Numbered from the stretch's first letter, positions 47,541-57,195 are shown. The stretch: 64,000 bases of DNA from Filomicrobium sp. (GCA_017792465.1 CP051234.1:3938501-4002500); one strand, 5' to 3'. The notes: generated by a model from the letters alone, not told the origin. Translations and numbers: made by a program.

Positions 47541-49667
47541 ATGAACGATCAGCCTAGCGTCAAAGAATTTTTTGGCGGTTGCCCGCACGATTGTCCCGAT
47601 ACCTGCTCGATGCTGTTTCAAGTCGAAGACGGCAAGGTCAAAGGGGTCCGCGGCAACCCGGATCACCCGATGACGCGTGGCGGGCTTTGCGTGAAGCTCA
47701 AGGATTATGAGAAGCGGCACTATCATCCTGACCGGCTTCTTTATCCGCTGCGCCGCATCGGTCCGAAGGGTTCAAAGCAGTTTCAGCGGATCAGCTGGGA
47801 CGATGCGCTCGATGAAATCGTCACGCGCTGGAAAGCCATCATCGACGAGCATGGTCCGCAGGCCATCGCTCCTTATAGCTATCTCGGACACCAGGGATTG
47901 GTGCATGGGCTCAACGGCGGGGACGCCTTCTTCAATCGTCTTGGCGCAACCGTTATGGAGCGGACGTTCTGTGGCGAGGGTTCATGCACGGCCTGGCTCT
48001 TGACGGTTGGGCCGACGGCTGGCGTTGATCCGGAGAGCTACATTCATTCGAAATACATCGTCATCTGGGCGTGCAATTCGGTTTCGACCAACCTGCATCA
48101 CTGGGCGATCGTCAACGAGGCCAAGAAAAAAGGCGCCAAGGTTGTTGTGATCGATGCTTATCGTTCGCGCACCGCCAAGGAAGCCGATTGGCATATCTGT
48201 CCGAAGCCCGGCACCGATGGCGCGTTGGCGATGGCAGTGATCAATTCCATCATTGAGCAAGGGCTCGTCGATCAGGACTACGTCGACAACTACACATCCG
48301 GTTTCGAAGCGCTGAAGGAACGCGCAAGCGAGCGGACGCCTGAATGGGCTGCCGAAATCACGGGAATTCCTGCGGACGATATCCGCAAGTTCGCGCGCGA
48401 ACTCGCCACTTCGCAGCCGGCGGCCATCCGCATTGGCGTGGCGCTTGAGCGGCATCACGGCGGCGGGCAGACGATCCGCGCGGTGTCGTGCATACCGGCA
48501 CTGACCGGTGCATGGCGGCATGTCGGTGGCGGCATCACGCAGTTTCCGGTCTGGGAACATCCCTACAAGTTCGACGTGATCTGTCGTCCGGATCTCATTC
48601 CGGAAGGAACGCAGGTCGTCAACAATCTGCAGATCGGCCGGGCGCTTTTGGGCGAGCTCGATCTCAAGGTGCCGATCAAGTCGATGATGTGCTGGAACTC
48701 GAACCCGGTCACGCAGGCGCCTGAGACAGACAAGATTGTCGAGGCGCTGAAGAGCGAGGATTTGTTCCTCGTTTCAGCTGAGCATTTCATCTCCGATACC
48801 GCATCCTATGCCGATATCATTCTGCCGGCCTCGATGGGGGCGGAGATGGAGGACATGATCCTGTCCTGGGGCCACCTCTATCTGACCTACAACGCCAAGT
48901 CTGCGGAGTCTCCAGGCGAGGCGATCCCGAACAACGAGATCTTCCGCCGCCTGGCTGCAAGGCTCGGGTTTGAAGAAGACAACTTCAAATGGTCGGATTC
49001 TGAATGCCTTGAGCATTACGTCGATTGGGAATCACCGGCGTGCGAAGGCATTGATCTTGAGTATATGCGCGAGCATGGGTACGCGCGCCTCAAGGTCGGC
49101 ACCAAGGACGACCGGGCGCCGCACAAGGAAGGTAACTTCCCGACGCCGACGGGCAAATGCATGTTCGAGGTTCCTGACGCGCATAACTTCGTGGCAGGTC
49201 CGTTCCGGCAGATGTATGAGGATTTCCAGCCGGGCGAGCCGCTCGATCCGCTGCCCGATTACACGCCGCCAAGAGAGTCTCCGGTAACCAATCCGCTTCT
49301 GGCGGAAAAATTCCCGCTCAATATCGTCTCGCCGAAAAGCCACGGCTTCCTCAATTCCTGTTACGCCAACATGGCCGAAAAGATTAAAGGTCAAGGCGAT
49401 CAGTTCATCCTCATCAGCCAGGCGGATGCGACGCCGCGCGGGATCGTCGAAGGTGACCGGGTCAAGGTCACTAACGGCCGTGGGGCGTTCAAGGCGGTGG
49501 CTCGCATCAGTGAGGACGTGAACGAGGGCGTGGTCGTCGCGACGCTTGGGTATTGGCGTCAGCTCAACGACGGGACCGTCAACTCCATCAGCTCGGCAGA
49601 ATTCACCGACATGGGGCACGCACCGTCGTTCTCCGACAATCTCGTGGAAGTGACGCGGAGTAATTAA
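47541..49667 (+). CDS. Cytoplasmic molybdopterin-dependent oxidoreductase with [4Fe-4S] cluster
   Basis: This is a member of the DMSO-reductase superfamily (COG0243), 708 residues from ATG 47541 with GGAGG at 47530-47534. An N-terminal [4Fe-4S] site is formed by C14-x3-C18-x3-C22-x27-C50 (CPHDCPDTCSM, GGLC). YSYLGHQGLVHG, RTFCGEGSCTAW, NPVTQAPET and the C-terminal dinucleotide-binding domain (ISQADATPRGIVEGDRV) follow in order. No Tat signal is present, so it is cytoplasmic. No iron-sulfur or membrane partner is adjacent. Substrate unknown. An upstream ATG at 47451 lacks a ribosome-binding site. Confidence 0.9.
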   Translation: MNDQPSVKEFFGGCPHDCPDTCSMLFQVEDGKVKGVRGNPDHPMTRGGLCVKLKDYEKRHYHPDRLLYPLRRIGPKGSKQFQRISWDDALDEIVTRWKAIIDEHGPQAIAPYSYLGHQGLVHGLNGGDAFFNRLGATVMERTFCGEGSCTAWLLTVGPTAGVDPESYIHSKYIVIWACNSVSTNLHHWAIVNEAKKKGAKVVVIDAYRSRTAKEADWHICPKPGTDGALAMAVINSIIEQGLVDQDYVDNYTSGFEALKERASERTPEWAAEITGIPADDIRKFARELATSQPAAIRIGVALERHHGGGQTIRAVSCIPALTGAWRHVGGGITQFPVWEHPYKFDVICRPDLIPEGTQVVNNLQIGRALLGELDLKVPIKSMMCWNSNPVTQAPETDKIVEALKSEDLFLVSAEHFISDTASYADIILPASMGAEMEDMILSWGHLYLTYNAKSAESPGEAIPNNEIFRRLAARLGFEEDNFKWSDSECLEHYVDWESPACEGIDLEYMREHGYARLKVGTKDDRAPHKEGNFPTPTGKCMFEVPDAHNFVAGPFRQMYEDFQPGEPLDPLPDYTPPRESPVTNPLLAEKFPLNIVSPKSHGFLNSCYANMAEKIKGQGDQFILISQADATPRGIVEGDRVKVTNGRGAFKAVARISEDVNEGVVVATLGYWRQLNDGTVNSISSAEFTDMGHAPSFSDNLVEVTRSN

Positions 49668-49698
49668 GGTCTGCGTTGATCGCGAATTGAGCAAGACG

Positions 49699-49724
49699 AA
49701 GGGCCTCGAAACGAGGCCCTTTTT
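49699..49724 (+). terminator. Intrinsic terminator after the molybdopterin oxidoreductase
   Basis: AAGGGCCTCG (49699-49708) pairs with CGAGGCCCTT (49712-49721) around an AAA loop, followed by TTT. It lies 32 nt after the stop codon. Confidence 0.85.
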
Positions 49725-49789
49725 GCTTTGTTACTCTGCGCTAATCGTATCCGGAAAGGCTGGTGTTCGACCGCGCACACCCAACGGTT

Positions 49790-50515
49790 TTAGATCGAAC
49801 GTTGGTTGACCCGTTTGGAGAGTTCTGCTGCCGTTTCACCGCGCTCTGAATAGCGGTCAACCAGGATTTCGGAGCGGCCGCGCACCAGCCAGGTGAACTT
49901 CACGAGTTCTTCCATGACATCGACGAGGCGGTTGTAGTAGGGCGAGGCAAGCATGCGTCCGGCGTCGTCGAACTCTGTGAAGGCCTTGGGGACGGACGAC
50001 TGGTTGGGGATCGTTACCATCCGCATCCAGCGGCCGAGAATGCGCATCTGGTTGACGGCGTTGAAACTCTGCGAGCCGCCGTTGACCTGACAAAGCGCAA
50101 GGGTCTTGCCCTGGGTCGGGCGGACAGCGCCAACGGAAAGCGGAATCCAATCGATCTGGGCTTTCATGATGGCCGTCATCGCGCCGTGGCGCTCGGGCGA
50201 GACCCAGACCATACCTTCCGCCCATATCGCCTTGTCGCGTAGTTCCTGCACTTTCGGGTGTGTGGGTTCAGCCGCGTCCGGCAGCGGCAGGCCTGCGGGA
50301 TCGAAGGTTTGCGTTTCGGCGCCGAAATGGCGCAGCAGGCGGGCGGCTTCTTGCGACATGAAGCGCGAAAACGAGCGCTCCCGCAGCGATCCGTAAAGCA
50401 CCAGGATGCGAGGCGGGTGTCCGGGATCATTGTGCGACGCGTAGGCCTGGCTGTCGATCAGGCGGTCGTGCTCGGCCTCGAGGTTCGGCAAGCTGTCGTC
50501 TTGGATGTCGGTCAC
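49790..50515 (-). CDS. arsH: ArsH-type NADPH-dependent FMN reductase
   Basis: ArsH is a flavoprotein that oxidises trivalent organoarsenicals or reduces other substrates with [19 protein letters not shown] is the FMN-phosphate loop, [22 protein letters not shown] the flavin-binding core, and [24 protein letters not shown] is distinctive of ArsH. The 241 residues match the family. It is not next to arsR, arsC or arsB, so a role in arsenic resistance is uncertain here. Confidence 0.88.
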   Translation of the reverse strand: MTDIQDDSLPNLEAEHDRLIDSQAYASHNDPGHPPRILVLYGSLRERSFSRFMSQEAARLLRHFGAETQTFDPAGLPLPDAAEPTHPKVQELRDKAIWAEGMVWVSPERHGAMTAIMKAQIDWIPLSVGAVRPTQGKTLALCQVNGGSQSFNAVNQMRILGRWMRMVTIPNQSSVPKAFTEFDDAGRMLASPYYNRLVDVMEELVKFTWLVRGRSEILVDRYSERGETAAELSKRVNQRSI

Positions 50516-50599
50516 GGGCCAAACGCCTTTTTGCGAGCGCGCGCCCGGTGCAATTTGTGGCGCGCGCTGGTTTCATTCGGGAGCGATTGCAGCCCAACC

Positions 50600-51991
50600 C
50601 TAGCCCGGTGAGATCATCTTTTCCGGGCGGACGATGGCATCGAAGTCTTCGGCGGGGATGCCGTCGGCGATCGCTTCTTCGCGCAGTGTTGTGCCGTTCT
50701 TATGAGCCGTCTTGGCGATCTTGGCGGCGCGGTCGTAGCCGTATTTTTCTTTCAGCGGCGTCACCAGCATCAGTGAGTTCTTGAGGCCGGTCTCGATGTT
50801 TTCGAGCCGCGGCTCGATGCCGATGACGCAGTTGTCGGTAAACGAGTTGGCGGCGTCTGCAAGCAGTCGGACGGATTGCAGGAAGTTATAGGCCATCATC
50901 GGGTTATAGACGTTCAATTCGAAGTGGCCCTGGCTGCCGGCGAATGAGATCGCGGCGTTGTTGCCGTGGATGTGGGCGCAGACCTGGGTCATGGCTTCGC
51001 ACTGGGTCGGGTTGACCTTGCCTGGCATGATCGAGGAGCCCGGTTCGTTTTCTGGCAGCGCCAGTTCGCCAAGACCGGAGCGCGGACCGGAACCCAAGAA
51101 CCGGATGTCGTTGGCGATCTTGAAGCAGCTCATCGCAACTGTGTTGATCGCTCCGTGGCTCATCACCATGGCATCGTGAGCGGCGAGTGCCTCGAATTTG
51201 TTGGGGGCCGATTTGAATGGCATGCCGGTGATGGCGGCGATCTTTTCGGCGACCTTTTCGGCAAAGCCGATTGGGGCTGCAAGCCCGGTGCCGACGGCGG
51301 TTCCGCCCTGGGCCAGTTCCATCAGTTTCGGCAAGGTCATCTCGATGCGCTCGATGCCGTTGTCGAGCTGCTGGGCGTAGCCGGAGAATTCTTGACCGAG
51401 GGTCAGCGGCGTCGCGTCCTGGGTGTGGGTGCGGCCGATCTTGATGATGTCTTTCCACGCCTGCGCCTTATCGTTCAAGGCATTGCGCAATTTCTGCAAT
51501 GCCGGGACCAGGCGGTGGGCGATTTCTTCAGCGCAAGCGATGTGCATGGCCGTCGGGAAGGTATCGTTCGACGACTGGCTCATGTTGCAGTGATCGTTGG
51601 GGTGGATGGGTTTCTTTGAGCCCATCTCGCCGCCGAGCGTCTCGATCGCGCGGTTCGAAATGACTTCGTTGGAGTTCATGTTCGACTGCGTGCCGGAGCC
51701 TGTCTGCCAGACGACGAGGGGAAAATGCTCGTCGAGCTTGCCTTCGAGGACTTCCTGAGCGGCGGTGACGATCGCCTTGCCAAGTTCCGGATCGAGCTTG
51801 CCCAATTCCATGTTGGCTTCGGCGGCAGCGCGCTTGACGATGCCGAGGGCGCGGATGATCGGGGCGGGCTGCTTTTCCCAGCCGATCTTGAAATTGCCGA
51901 GGCTGCGCTGCGCCTGGGCGCCCCAGTAACGGTCGGCGGCGACTTCCAATGGCCCGAAGGTATCGGTTTCGGTGCGGGTCTTGTTGGACAT
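50600..51991 (-). CDS. fumC: Class II fumarate hydratase FumC
   Basis: FumC is the iron-independent fumarase of the citric acid cycle. [15 protein letters not shown] is the superfamily signature with the catalytic serine loop; [14 protein letters not shown] and [20 protein letters not shown] are the other two conserved active-site regions. The 463 residues match. Position between arsH and sspB, in the same direction, does not imply a common pathway. Confidence 0.96.
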   Translation of the reverse strand: MSNKTRTETDTFGPLEVAADRYWGAQAQRSLGNFKIGWEKQPAPIIRALGIVKRAAAEANMELGKLDPELGKAIVTAAQEVLEGKLDEHFPLVVWQTGSGTQSNMNSNEVISNRAIETLGGEMGSKKPIHPNDHCNMSQSSNDTFPTAMHIACAEEIAHRLVPALQKLRNALNDKAQAWKDIIKIGRTHTQDATPLTLGQEFSGYAQQLDNGIERIEMTLPKLMELAQGGTAVGTGLAAPIGFAEKVAEKIAAITGMPFKSAPNKFEALAAHDAMVMSHGAINTVAMSCFKIANDIRFLGSGPRSGLGELALPENEPGSSIMPGKVNPTQCEAMTQVCAHIHGNNAAISFAGSQGHFELNVYNPMMAYNFLQSVRLLADAANSFTDNCVIGIEPRLENIETGLKNSLMLVTPLKEKYGYDRAAKIAKTAHKNGTTLREEAIADGIPAEDFDAIVRPEKMISPG

Positions 51992-52192
51992 GGGGGCCTC
52001 GTCTCAATGGCGGTAAGAACGGTTGGTCCTGTCTTACACCGGTAGGGACGGTTAGCGCCACTGGCCGGTAGGTCCGCTTTCGTCGTAGGGAAGACGCGTA
52101 AGAGGTATCGCCCTGCGGTGGGCAGGTCATCGATTGGGTTGCGGGCCCAGCCTGTCTTGATCGCAAATTAGGCAGCGAGCCGGAGGTAAAGC

Positions 52193-52825
52193 CTATTTCT
52201 TGCGGAAGGCGTCGAGGCTGACGATTTCGGCCGAAGACGCCTCGTGCTCGGTCTCGGCGGCTTCTTCGAGCGCTTCATCGGCTTCTTCTTCCGAAGGCGC
52301 CTCTTCGGGCAGATGGTCGTCGTCGCTCAGCTCCACCGTATGCTGGGAAAGATGCGAGACGGTTGCCTTGTCGCCTGGGAAGGCGTTGGAAGGCTGCATG
52401 GAATCGGGCTGCGAGAAATTCTGGTCGAGCGAGGTGACCGACAGGTCGACAGCTTCGGAGTTGAAGTCGGGCTCTTCGAACTGGAGGCCGTAGCGCACCG
52501 ATGGGTCGAAGAAGACTTTGATCGCCGAAAACGGCACGACGACGCGTTCGGGAATACCGTCGAATGTCAGTTTGACTTCGAAACGGTCGTCGCCAACCGA
52601 CAGGTCCCAGAAGCGGTGCTGCAGAACGATTGTCATCTCGTTGGGGTACTTCTCGCGCAGGCGCTTCGAGATCGATACGCCCGGCGCGTTGGTATCAAAC
52701 GAGATATAAAAATGGTGGTCTCCAGGCAGCCCGGACTTGGCCGTGTTCTGAAGAACAGTGCGGACGAGACCGCGCATCGCGTTCTGCGCCAAAGCCTCAT
52801 AGTCGATCATTGACTCGCTCGTCAT
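52193..52825 (-). CDS. sspB: SspB, ClpXP adaptor for ssrA-tagged proteins
   Basis: SspB binds the tmRNA-encoded tag and delivers tagged proteins to ClpXP. The 210 residues contain the alphaproteobacterial SspB domain (DYEALAQNAMRGLVRTVL, HHFYISFDTNAPGVSISKRLREKYP, EVKLTFDGIPERVVVPFSAIKVFFDPSVRYGLQFE). An acidic linker and a C-terminal VSLDAFRKK, the likely ClpX-docking tail, follow. The ssrA gene ends ~95 nt upstream on the same strand, so tag and adaptor genes are neighbours. Confidence 0.93.
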   Translation of the reverse strand: MTSESMIDYEALAQNAMRGLVRTVLQNTAKSGLPGDHHFYISFDTNAPGVSISKRLREKYPNEMTIVLQHRFWDLSVGDDRFEVKLTFDGIPERVVVPFSAIKVFFDPSVRYGLQFEEPDFNSEAVDLSVTSLDQNFSQPDSMQPSNAFPGDKATVSHLSQHTVELSDDDHLPEEAPSEEEADEALEEAAETEHEASSAEIVSLDAFRKK

Positions 52826-52920
52826 CCCGTCCTGCGCGTTTTTATACTGCCCTCGTGCGACTCGTTCGTGGTCGCATAATCCAGTTTTCGGCGCAACTTG
52901 GCCGTCAGGTCAAGTTGAAG

Positions 52921-53269
52921 TGGAGGGCTTCTGTTGCCCGGTGCCCTCCGAAACCGCGCCTTACCCTGCTAGGGGCAAGGGCTTTAGGTAGGCATTAGGC
53001 ACTGCATTACGCAGCGACTGCAGCCTCAGCATAGTTGTCATTTGCAACTATTGAATCGGCCCGATAACGGCGGAACCATGCCGAGCGAAAGCTAAACCCT
53101 TTACACCCTCGTCGATCCTATTTCGCCCCCATCAGATGCCCGTTTTCCCAAGTGTTTCGGCGTTTGCCGGGAACCTTGAAACGGGCATGTGGTGGAGGCG
53201 CCGGGTACCGCCCCCGGGTCCGAATGGCTTATTACGGCCGCGTTTATCGCCATAGCCGGCGAACCGGCT
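52921..53269 (-). ncRNA. ssrA: Two-piece (circularly permuted) tmRNA
   Basis: tmRNA rescues stalled ribosomes. Read on the minus strand: the acceptor piece (~53269-53190) begins with a UUCG-capped hairpin (AGCCGG/CCGGCT) and ends CCTCCACCA. A ~59-nt spacer (53189-53131) follows, then the coding piece, starting GGGGGCGAAATAGG at 53130. GGGGGCG pairs with CGCCTCC of the acceptor end and includes the G3-U70 pair required for alanylation. The tag frame at 53045-53007 reads ANDNYAEAAVAA then stop, with GCA as resume codon. The 3' end is set at the last hairpin (52921-52948). TATATC at 53275-53280 is a likely -10. Confidence 0.93.
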
Positions 53270-53373
53270 CACTAGATATATGATGCCGGCGCGCGAAAAA
53301 AAAGTGCCGTGTTGAGAACTGGTTGTGCGTTCTCGCTGATGTCGGGCCGGCGTGGCGCGGTGTCGCGCTGGAC

Positions 53374-54174
53374 TTAGTCTTCGCCGGTCGTTGTGATGTG
53401 CAGGACACGGCCGCAGTGCTTGCAGTGGACGGCGTCGGCGTCGTGGCGGGTCAGGCCGCAGTCGGGACATTCGTAACTGACGCGCGAGGGGCGGAAAATC
53501 GTCTGGACGAGGCGTAAGAACAAAGCGACGCCCAGAAGCAGGATGATCACGGCCAGCAGGCGGCCGCTGGTGCCTTGGAGGGTAATGTCTCCAAAACCGG
53601 TGGTCGTCAGGGCTGTGACCGTGAAATAGAGCGCGTCGACGTAGTTGTTGATGCTGGGGTTGGTGTGGACCTGCATGACGTAGACGAGCGCCGTCATCAC
53701 GAAGACGAACACCAGCAGGTTCAGAGTGGATTGGATAACCTCTTCGTTTCGCTTGAAGAAAGTGAATTCTTCGCGAAGGTCGGCGAGAACTCGGTAAGAC
53801 CTGAGCAAGCGTAACGCCCGCAGTACGCGCAGGAACAGGAAATTGCCCAGGATCGCAGGCAGGAGCAACGTCAGGATAACGATAACATCGGTCCAGGTTG
53901 CCAGCTGCATGTAGAATTTCTTGCGGTTCCTGGCGACCCACCACCTGAGGAAGAGATCCAGCCCAATCAATAAGGCAAGGATCGCATCGGCGATCAGCAC
54001 CCAGGTTTCGTTTTCGTAAACCGAGGACCAGACGAAAAAAACGATCGATAGAACGTCGAAAACGAGCAAGCCATAGCGGAAGCGGCGGGATTGCGGCTCG
54101 TTGCCGAAATAAAGGCGATCGAACGTCGCCTTCAGTGAATTGGTTGTTCCGTTTGATTTCTCGTGCGAAGCCAT
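53374..54174 (-). CDS. Voltage-gated-type potassium channel with C-terminal zinc ribbon
   Basis: The 266-residue protein has six membrane segments. An S4-like helix carries regularly spaced arginines (FLRVLRALRLLRSYRVL). The pore helix and filter are YFTVTALTTTGFGD, where GFGD replaces the usual GYGD. After S6 (LLAVIILLLGVALFLRLVQTIF) comes a short tail with CPDC-x11-CKHC, a predicted zinc ribbon, ending in ITTTGED. Potassium selectivity is inferred from the filter. The zinc site may sense metal or redox state or aid assembly. Confidence 0.88.
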   Translation of the reverse strand: MASHEKSNGTTNSLKATFDRLYFGNEPQSRRFRYGLLVFDVLSIVFFVWSSVYENETWVLIADAILALLIGLDLFLRWWVARNRKKFYMQLATWTDVIVILTLLLPAILGNFLFLRVLRALRLLRSYRVLADLREEFTFFKRNEEVIQSTLNLLVFVFVMTALVYVMQVHTNPSINNYVDALYFTVTALTTTGFGDITLQGTSGRLLAVIILLLGVALFLRLVQTIFRPSRVSYECPDCGLTRHDADAVHCKHCGRVLHITTTGED

Positions 54175-54243
54175 GCGCGAAGACCCGTTGTTTTTCGCTA
54201 TTGCGCCAGAACCGGGTGTTAGGTGTCGAAATTGTGAGGGTTT

Positions 54244-55038
54244 ATGTCAACCACGACGATAATTCCGGCGGTCTCCAACCCACCGCTTTATCGCCCGCAA
54301 ACCGCTTGGCCGCCTGTCCGGGCCGCGGTTATGACGCTCTTCATCATGGTTCTGGCGGCGGCTGTTGGGTTTGCAACCTTGATTGCGGCTGCCTTTTTTA
54401 TCGATCCGAGCCTGGCGATTCTGCAACGGCAGGGGGGTGAGGTCGACGGCATCATGCTGTTTTCGCAGCTTGTTATGCAGGCGGCGTGCGTGGTGCTGGC
54501 GTTCTGGGCGGCGGGTTTTTACGGCAACGATCGGAAACGGGCGCTGGCGCTTCATCCCGTGCCGGGCGGGACTGGCACGTACCTCAAAGGCTTTGCCTTT
54601 TTGTTTGTCGTATCAGGCGCGTTCTCGATCTTTGCGTGGAATTTCGCGCGCGACGATATCGTGACGGATCTGCGCCAGCTTTGGCCGATGCTTGCTGGTG
54701 AATACTGGTGGCTTTTGCTCATCGTGGCGGTGATCGGTGCGCCGCTTTCGGAAGAGATCGTTTTTCGCGGGTTTTTGCTTTCGGCGTTGGCCAAGTCGCC
54801 ATTTGGCTTCTGGGGCGGGGCGATTTTGAGCAATTCGGCTTGGACGGGGCTTCATGCGGGTTACACCATGACCGGCCTGACGGATGTGTTCATCGCCGGA
54901 CTCGTCTTCTCCTGGTTGTTGTGGAGGACGGGTAGTCTATGGGTGCCGATTGTCTGCCATGGCCTTTATAACGGCCTCGTCTTTGCCGCGATTTCGGTTG
55001 TCGATCTTGAGCAGTTGGCGCAAGGGGCGGGGGGCTGA
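54244..55038 (+). CDS. CPBP-family intramembrane metalloprotease (CAAX-protease-like)
   Basis: The 264-residue protein has about seven membrane helices. The family motifs are EExxxR in LSEEIVFRGFLLSAL and the later histidine regions WTGLHAGYT and HGLYNGLVFAAI. Bacterial members are intramembrane proteases whose substrates are mostly unknown. It starts 69 nt from the divergent channel gene, so the two may share a regulatory region, and runs towards thyA (46-nt gap). Confidence 0.85.
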   Translation: MSTTTIIPAVSNPPLYRPQTAWPPVRAAVMTLFIMVLAAAVGFATLIAAAFFIDPSLAILQRQGGEVDGIMLFSQLVMQAACVVLAFWAAGFYGNDRKRALALHPVPGGTGTYLKGFAFLFVVSGAFSIFAWNFARDDIVTDLRQLWPMLAGEYWWLLLIVAVIGAPLSEEIVFRGFLLSALAKSPFGFWGGAILSNSAWTGLHAGYTMTGLTDVFIAGLVFSWLLWRTGSLWVPIVCHGLYNGLVFAAISVVDLEQLAQGAGG

Positions 55039-55084
55039 ACGCGGTCGGTCGGCAAGCAACTGGGAATCGGGCTAGGGTCGAAGC

Positions 55085-55879
55085 ATGCAGCAATATCTTG
55101 ATCTCATGCGCCGGGTTCGGGATACCGGCACCAAGAAGAGCGACCGGACCGGAACGGGCACGCTCAGTGTATTTGGTCATCAGATGCGCTTCGATCTTGC
55201 CGACGGGTTTCCGCTGGTCACCACCAAGAAACTGCATCTGAAGTCGATCATCCATGAACTAATCTGGTTTTTGGCCGGCGACACCAACGTTGGCTATCTG
55301 CGGCGCAACGGCGTATCAATCTGGGATGAATGGGCCGATGAGTCCGGCGATTTGGGCCCGGTGTACGGCAAACAATGGCGCTCATGGGCGACGCTTGACG
55401 GGGCGGCGGTCGATCAGATTTCGCAGGTTGTCGACACCTTGCGTAAAGACCCCGATAGCCGCCGGATGATCGTGTCGGCCTGGAACCCTGCGGATATCCC
55501 GGATATGGCGCTGGCGCCGTGCCATTGCCTGTTTCAGTTCTACGTGGCGGATGGACGGCTGTCCTGCCAGCTTTACCAGCGCTCGGCGGATGTCTTTCTA
55601 GGCGTTCCCTTCAACATCGCGTCCTATGCGCTGCTGACGATGATGATGGCTCAGGTCACGGGTCTGAAGCCGGGCGAATTCGTCCACACGTTTGGCGATG
55701 CCCACCTTTACCTCAATCATCTCGAACAAGCCGAAGAGCAGCTCTCGCGCGAGCCTCGTCCTCTGCCGCAGATGGCGATCAATCCGGCTGTCACGTCGAT
55801 TTTCGATTTCCGCTTTGAGGATTTCGAACTGACCGGATACGACCCCCACCCCCATATCAAGGCCGCCGTCGCTGTGTGA
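55085..55879 (+). CDS. thyA: Thymidylate synthase ThyA
   Basis: ThyA makes dTMP from dUMP with methylene-tetrahydrofolate. [13 protein letters not shown] contains the catalytic cysteine; the N-terminal [43 protein letters not shown] and HLYLNHLEQ are all standard. The 264 residues equal E. coli ThyA. folA lies two genes downstream, so both enzymes of the dTMP/folate cycle are probably in one transcript. Confidence 0.97.
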   Translation: MQQYLDLMRRVRDTGTKKSDRTGTGTLSVFGHQMRFDLADGFPLVTTKKLHLKSIIHELIWFLAGDTNVGYLRRNGVSIWDEWADESGDLGPVYGKQWRSWATLDGAAVDQISQVVDTLRKDPDSRRMIVSAWNPADIPDMALAPCHCLFQFYVADGRLSCQLYQRSADVFLGVPFNIASYALLTMMMAQVTGLKPGEFVHTFGDAHLYLNHLEQAEEQLSREPRPLPQMAINPAVTSIFDFRFEDFELTGYDPHPHIKAAVAV

Positions 55880-56017
55880 TTTTTGCCTTTTGTGCAGCAG
55901 GCAGAAGGTCTTATCGCAAACGTTCGGCTGGACATCGCCGATCTGCGCCATTACGAGCAGCGCAGGAATATTCTCGGGTGGGCTGATATTTCACAGTTGG
56001 TTTTAGGGGGACTTATA

Positions 56018-56419
56018 GTGCGTTCGATTTCCGTGGGCGTTGTTTGCTGTCTGATTGCATTTTTGGCGGGCTGCGCCACCATTACAAAGGGTACGACACA
56101 GGCTGTTGCTGTGACGACGCCGGGCGTCAATGGCGCGACGTGCACCCTGACATCGTCTTCGATCGGTTCGAAGGTCGTTCAGACGCCTGGAACGGTTATG
56201 CTCGAAAAGAGCCAGGAAGCGATCAATGTCGTCTGCAAGAAGGCGTGCTATCAGGATGCCGTTGGCATTATTCCATCGCATACCGAGAGCATGACGGCCG
56301 GAAACGTTCTTGTTGGCGGCGTCGTTGGACTTGGTGTCGATGCCATCAGCGGTGCGATGAACAAGTATAATGATAACAACCAGTTCACCTTGATCCCGAT
56401 CCCCGGATGCCGGGCCTGA
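56018..56419 (+). CDS. Conserved lipoprotein of unknown function
   Basis: From GTG 56018 (AGGGGGA at 56005-56011) the product has 133 residues. The signal peptide (SISVGVVCCLIAFLAGC) ends in the lipobox LAGC. The mature part contains ATITKGTTQAVAVTTPGV, two further cysteine-bearing strands and a Gly-rich hydrophobic stretch (AGNVLVGGVVGLGVDAISGAMNKY). This type of lipoprotein recurs in alphaproteobacteria, but its role is not known to me. The frame open to 55883 lacks a ribosome-binding site. It lies between thyA and folA. Confidence 0.8.
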   Translation: MRSISVGVVCCLIAFLAGCATITKGTTQAVAVTTPGVNGATCTLTSSSIGSKVVQTPGTVMLEKSQEAINVVCKKACYQDAVGIIPSHTESMTAGNVLVGGVVGLGVDAISGAMNKYNDNNQFTLIPIPGCRA

Positions 56420-56435
56420 GAAGAAACAGGACGAT

Positions 56436-56969
56436 TTGAATCAGAACTCTACCTCTAAGCCTGTCAAAGTGGCTTTTGTCGTCGCCGTCGCCGATAACGG
56501 CGTGATTGGGCGCGATGGCGGTCTGCCCTGGCGGCTTTCATCGGATCTGAAGCTGTTTCGGCGCCTGACGATGGGCAAGCCGATCATCATGGGGCGGCGG
56601 ACCTGGCAATCGCTGCCGAAACGCCCGCTCGATGGGCGCGACAACATCGTCGTCACGCGCGATCCCCAGTTTGTTGCCGAAGGCGCGCAGGTTGTTCGCG
56701 ACGCTGACGCGGCCGTCCGCCTGGGCGAAAAGCTGGCGCTTGAGGCCGGCGTCGATGAAGTCTCGATCATCGGCGGGGCTGCACTCTATGAAGCGCTGCT
56801 TTCCAATGCCGACCGGATCTACTGGACGGCCGTCCGCGGGAACCCTGAGGGGGATACAACTTTCCCGGATTTTGACCTTTCGAACTGGAAAATTGCCAGC
56901 GAAGAGCCGATCGAACGCGGCCCGAAAGACGAATATGACGCGGTTTTACGGGTTCTGGAGCGGATTTAG
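56436..56969 (+). CDS. folA: Dihydrofolate reductase FolA
   Basis: FolA reduces dihydrofolate to tetrahydrofolate with NADPH. VAVADNGVIGRDGGLPWRLSSDLKLFRRLT and PIIMGRRTWQSL contain the substrate and cofactor residues, and VSIIGGAALYEALL is the second NADPH loop. The start is TTG 56436 with AGGA five to six bases upstream; no better in-frame start exists near the N-terminus. The 177 residues fit the family. Confidence 0.95.
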   Translation: MNQNSTSKPVKVAFVVAVADNGVIGRDGGLPWRLSSDLKLFRRLTMGKPIIMGRRTWQSLPKRPLDGRDNIVVTRDPQFVAEGAQVVRDADAAVRLGEKLALEAGVDEVSIIGGAALYEALLSNADRIYWTAVRGNPEGDTTFPDFDLSNWKIASEEPIERGPKDEYDAVLRVLERI

Positions 56970-57195
56970 GGCGTTTTCAGCTTCGTAACCATCGAAGTTC
57001 ACAGGCCCTTGATCGAGCCGGACTGGTCACCAAATCCCTTGAGGACTGTTTGCGGCGCTTTGACGTTGTCCTATAAGCGCTGATGACTTATGACCGGTGG
57101 CTTCCCGGTTTCATGTTCGAAGCGGCACGGAGGTCGTTTGCTTAGCGGCCCTCGTGCTAACGGTAAATTCCCAAAATTGAGGCGAGACTTCACGT

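Noticed and set aside
53132-53944. 270-residue minus-strand open frame over ssrA and the channel gene
   Set aside because: It overlaps a clear tmRNA and the correct frame of the potassium channel; its composition is Arg/Pro/His-rich, as in shadow frames.
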